Shown piece after piece: positions 63,789 to 64,000 of a stretch of 64,000 nucleotides of DNA (within the stretch, counting starts at the first letter, position 1; every line of letters begins with the position of its first letter). Under the pieces are notes generated by a model. The model worked only from the letters and a program-made list of their open reading frames with translations, was not told where the DNA came from and ran no database searches. The position numbers were made by a program, and so were the translations under genes. Origin of the DNA: Oxyruncus cristatus (lineage: Eukaryota; Chordata; Aves; Passeriformes; Cotingidae); the NCBI GenBank assembly GCA_013399855.1, contig VXAY01005670.1:208667-272666 (forward strand), in the 5' to 3' direction.

Positions 63789-64000
63789 TTGGGCTCTGGT
63801 GGTCACCATGTGGAGGCCCCTGTTGTGCTGGGGGAGCCAAAATGGAGCCTTTCCCCCCCCCTCGCCGGGAAGGGGAAAAAGGAGAAAGAAGGGTTCTTCC
63901 CAAAGGGAACTCACACTGTCTGTGGCTGGCCGTGTGACTTCCCCTTCCTTTGCCGCTGTGCACAAGAACTCCGCTGCCAAAAACATGGGAGCGGAGGAGG

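Larger units (their letters stand above)
63428..64000 (-). mobile_element. ERV LTR (ERVK-like by memory), cut by right window edge
   Basis: The plus strand begins TGTCTTGGTTTAATGAGAC, like the end of a common songbird LTR. On the minus strand AATAAA lies within TAATAAAGG near 63574, which puts the poly(A) end at low coordinates and the promoter side toward or beyond the edge. From 63700 on the sequence is G+C and CpG rich, unlike the rest of the window, with a C-run near 63852. Two CTCF-like motifs are in this part. Open frames of 66-93 codons here overlap on both strands and are by-products. Whether a full provirus follows cannot be seen. Confidence 0.75.

Overview
This 64 kb window reads as vertebrate, almost certainly bird, and most likely songbird, nuclear DNA. 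The reasons are direct: about nine fragments of the avian LINE CR1, with the bird-type 3' end (on the plus strand, CATAGAATCATAGAAT followed by GGTTGGAAGGGACC-like sequence), and seven long terminal repeats of bird endogenous retroviruses. The background is AT-rich with long introns or intergenic character. There are no bacterial genes, operons or ribosome binding sites. I found no protein-coding exon, tRNA, rRNA or known microRNA that I can support, so the window is probably a gene desert or the inside of a very long intron. Open frames of 60-208 codons occur at about the density expected by chance; many lie in repeats.

Layout. 1-742: LTR cut by the left window edge (minus strand). About 1.18-2.26 kb: a CR1 scrap, a cluster of four forkhead-type TGTAAACA words, then a solo ERVL-type LTR. 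About 4.03-4.77 kb: two LTR pieces of opposite orientation side by side. 5.2 kb: CR1. 7.87-7.95 kb: a poly(A) run that contains the only assembly gap (51 N), preceded by AATAAA. 8-19.5 kb: mostly unique AT-rich DNA with three CR1 pieces and a strong hairpin. 19.5-21.3 kb: the best structure in the window, a solo LTR with a second solo LTR nested in it; the inner insertion has an exact 5-bp target duplication and the outer a 4/5 match. 23-31.3 kb: an old CR1 and a long CR1 that keeps part of ORF2. 31.3-44.4 kb: unique DNA with one 24-bp minisatellite. 44.4-45.2 kb: a second copy, opposite in strand, of the LTR family seen at the left edge. 48.75-49.2 kb: CR1. 51.3-51.9 kb: another solo LTR, from which a 208-codon open frame runs out into the flank. 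54.5 kb: internal CR1 piece. 54.8-63.4 kb: unique DNA with a 13-bp perfect hairpin. 63.43 kb to the right edge: an ERV LTR that carries two CTCF-like core motifs 58 bp apart.

There is no set of genes here working together. What the window records is a history of retroelement insertion: solo LTRs left by recombination, insertion of one LTR into another, 5'-truncated CR1 copies, and small local duplications. The observations most worth following are the two CTCF-like sites in the edge LTR, the nested LTR with its target duplications, the forkhead-word cluster, the poly(A)/AATAAA tail at the gap, and the LTR-spanning open frame. Family assignments come from memory of bird repeat sequences, not from a database search.
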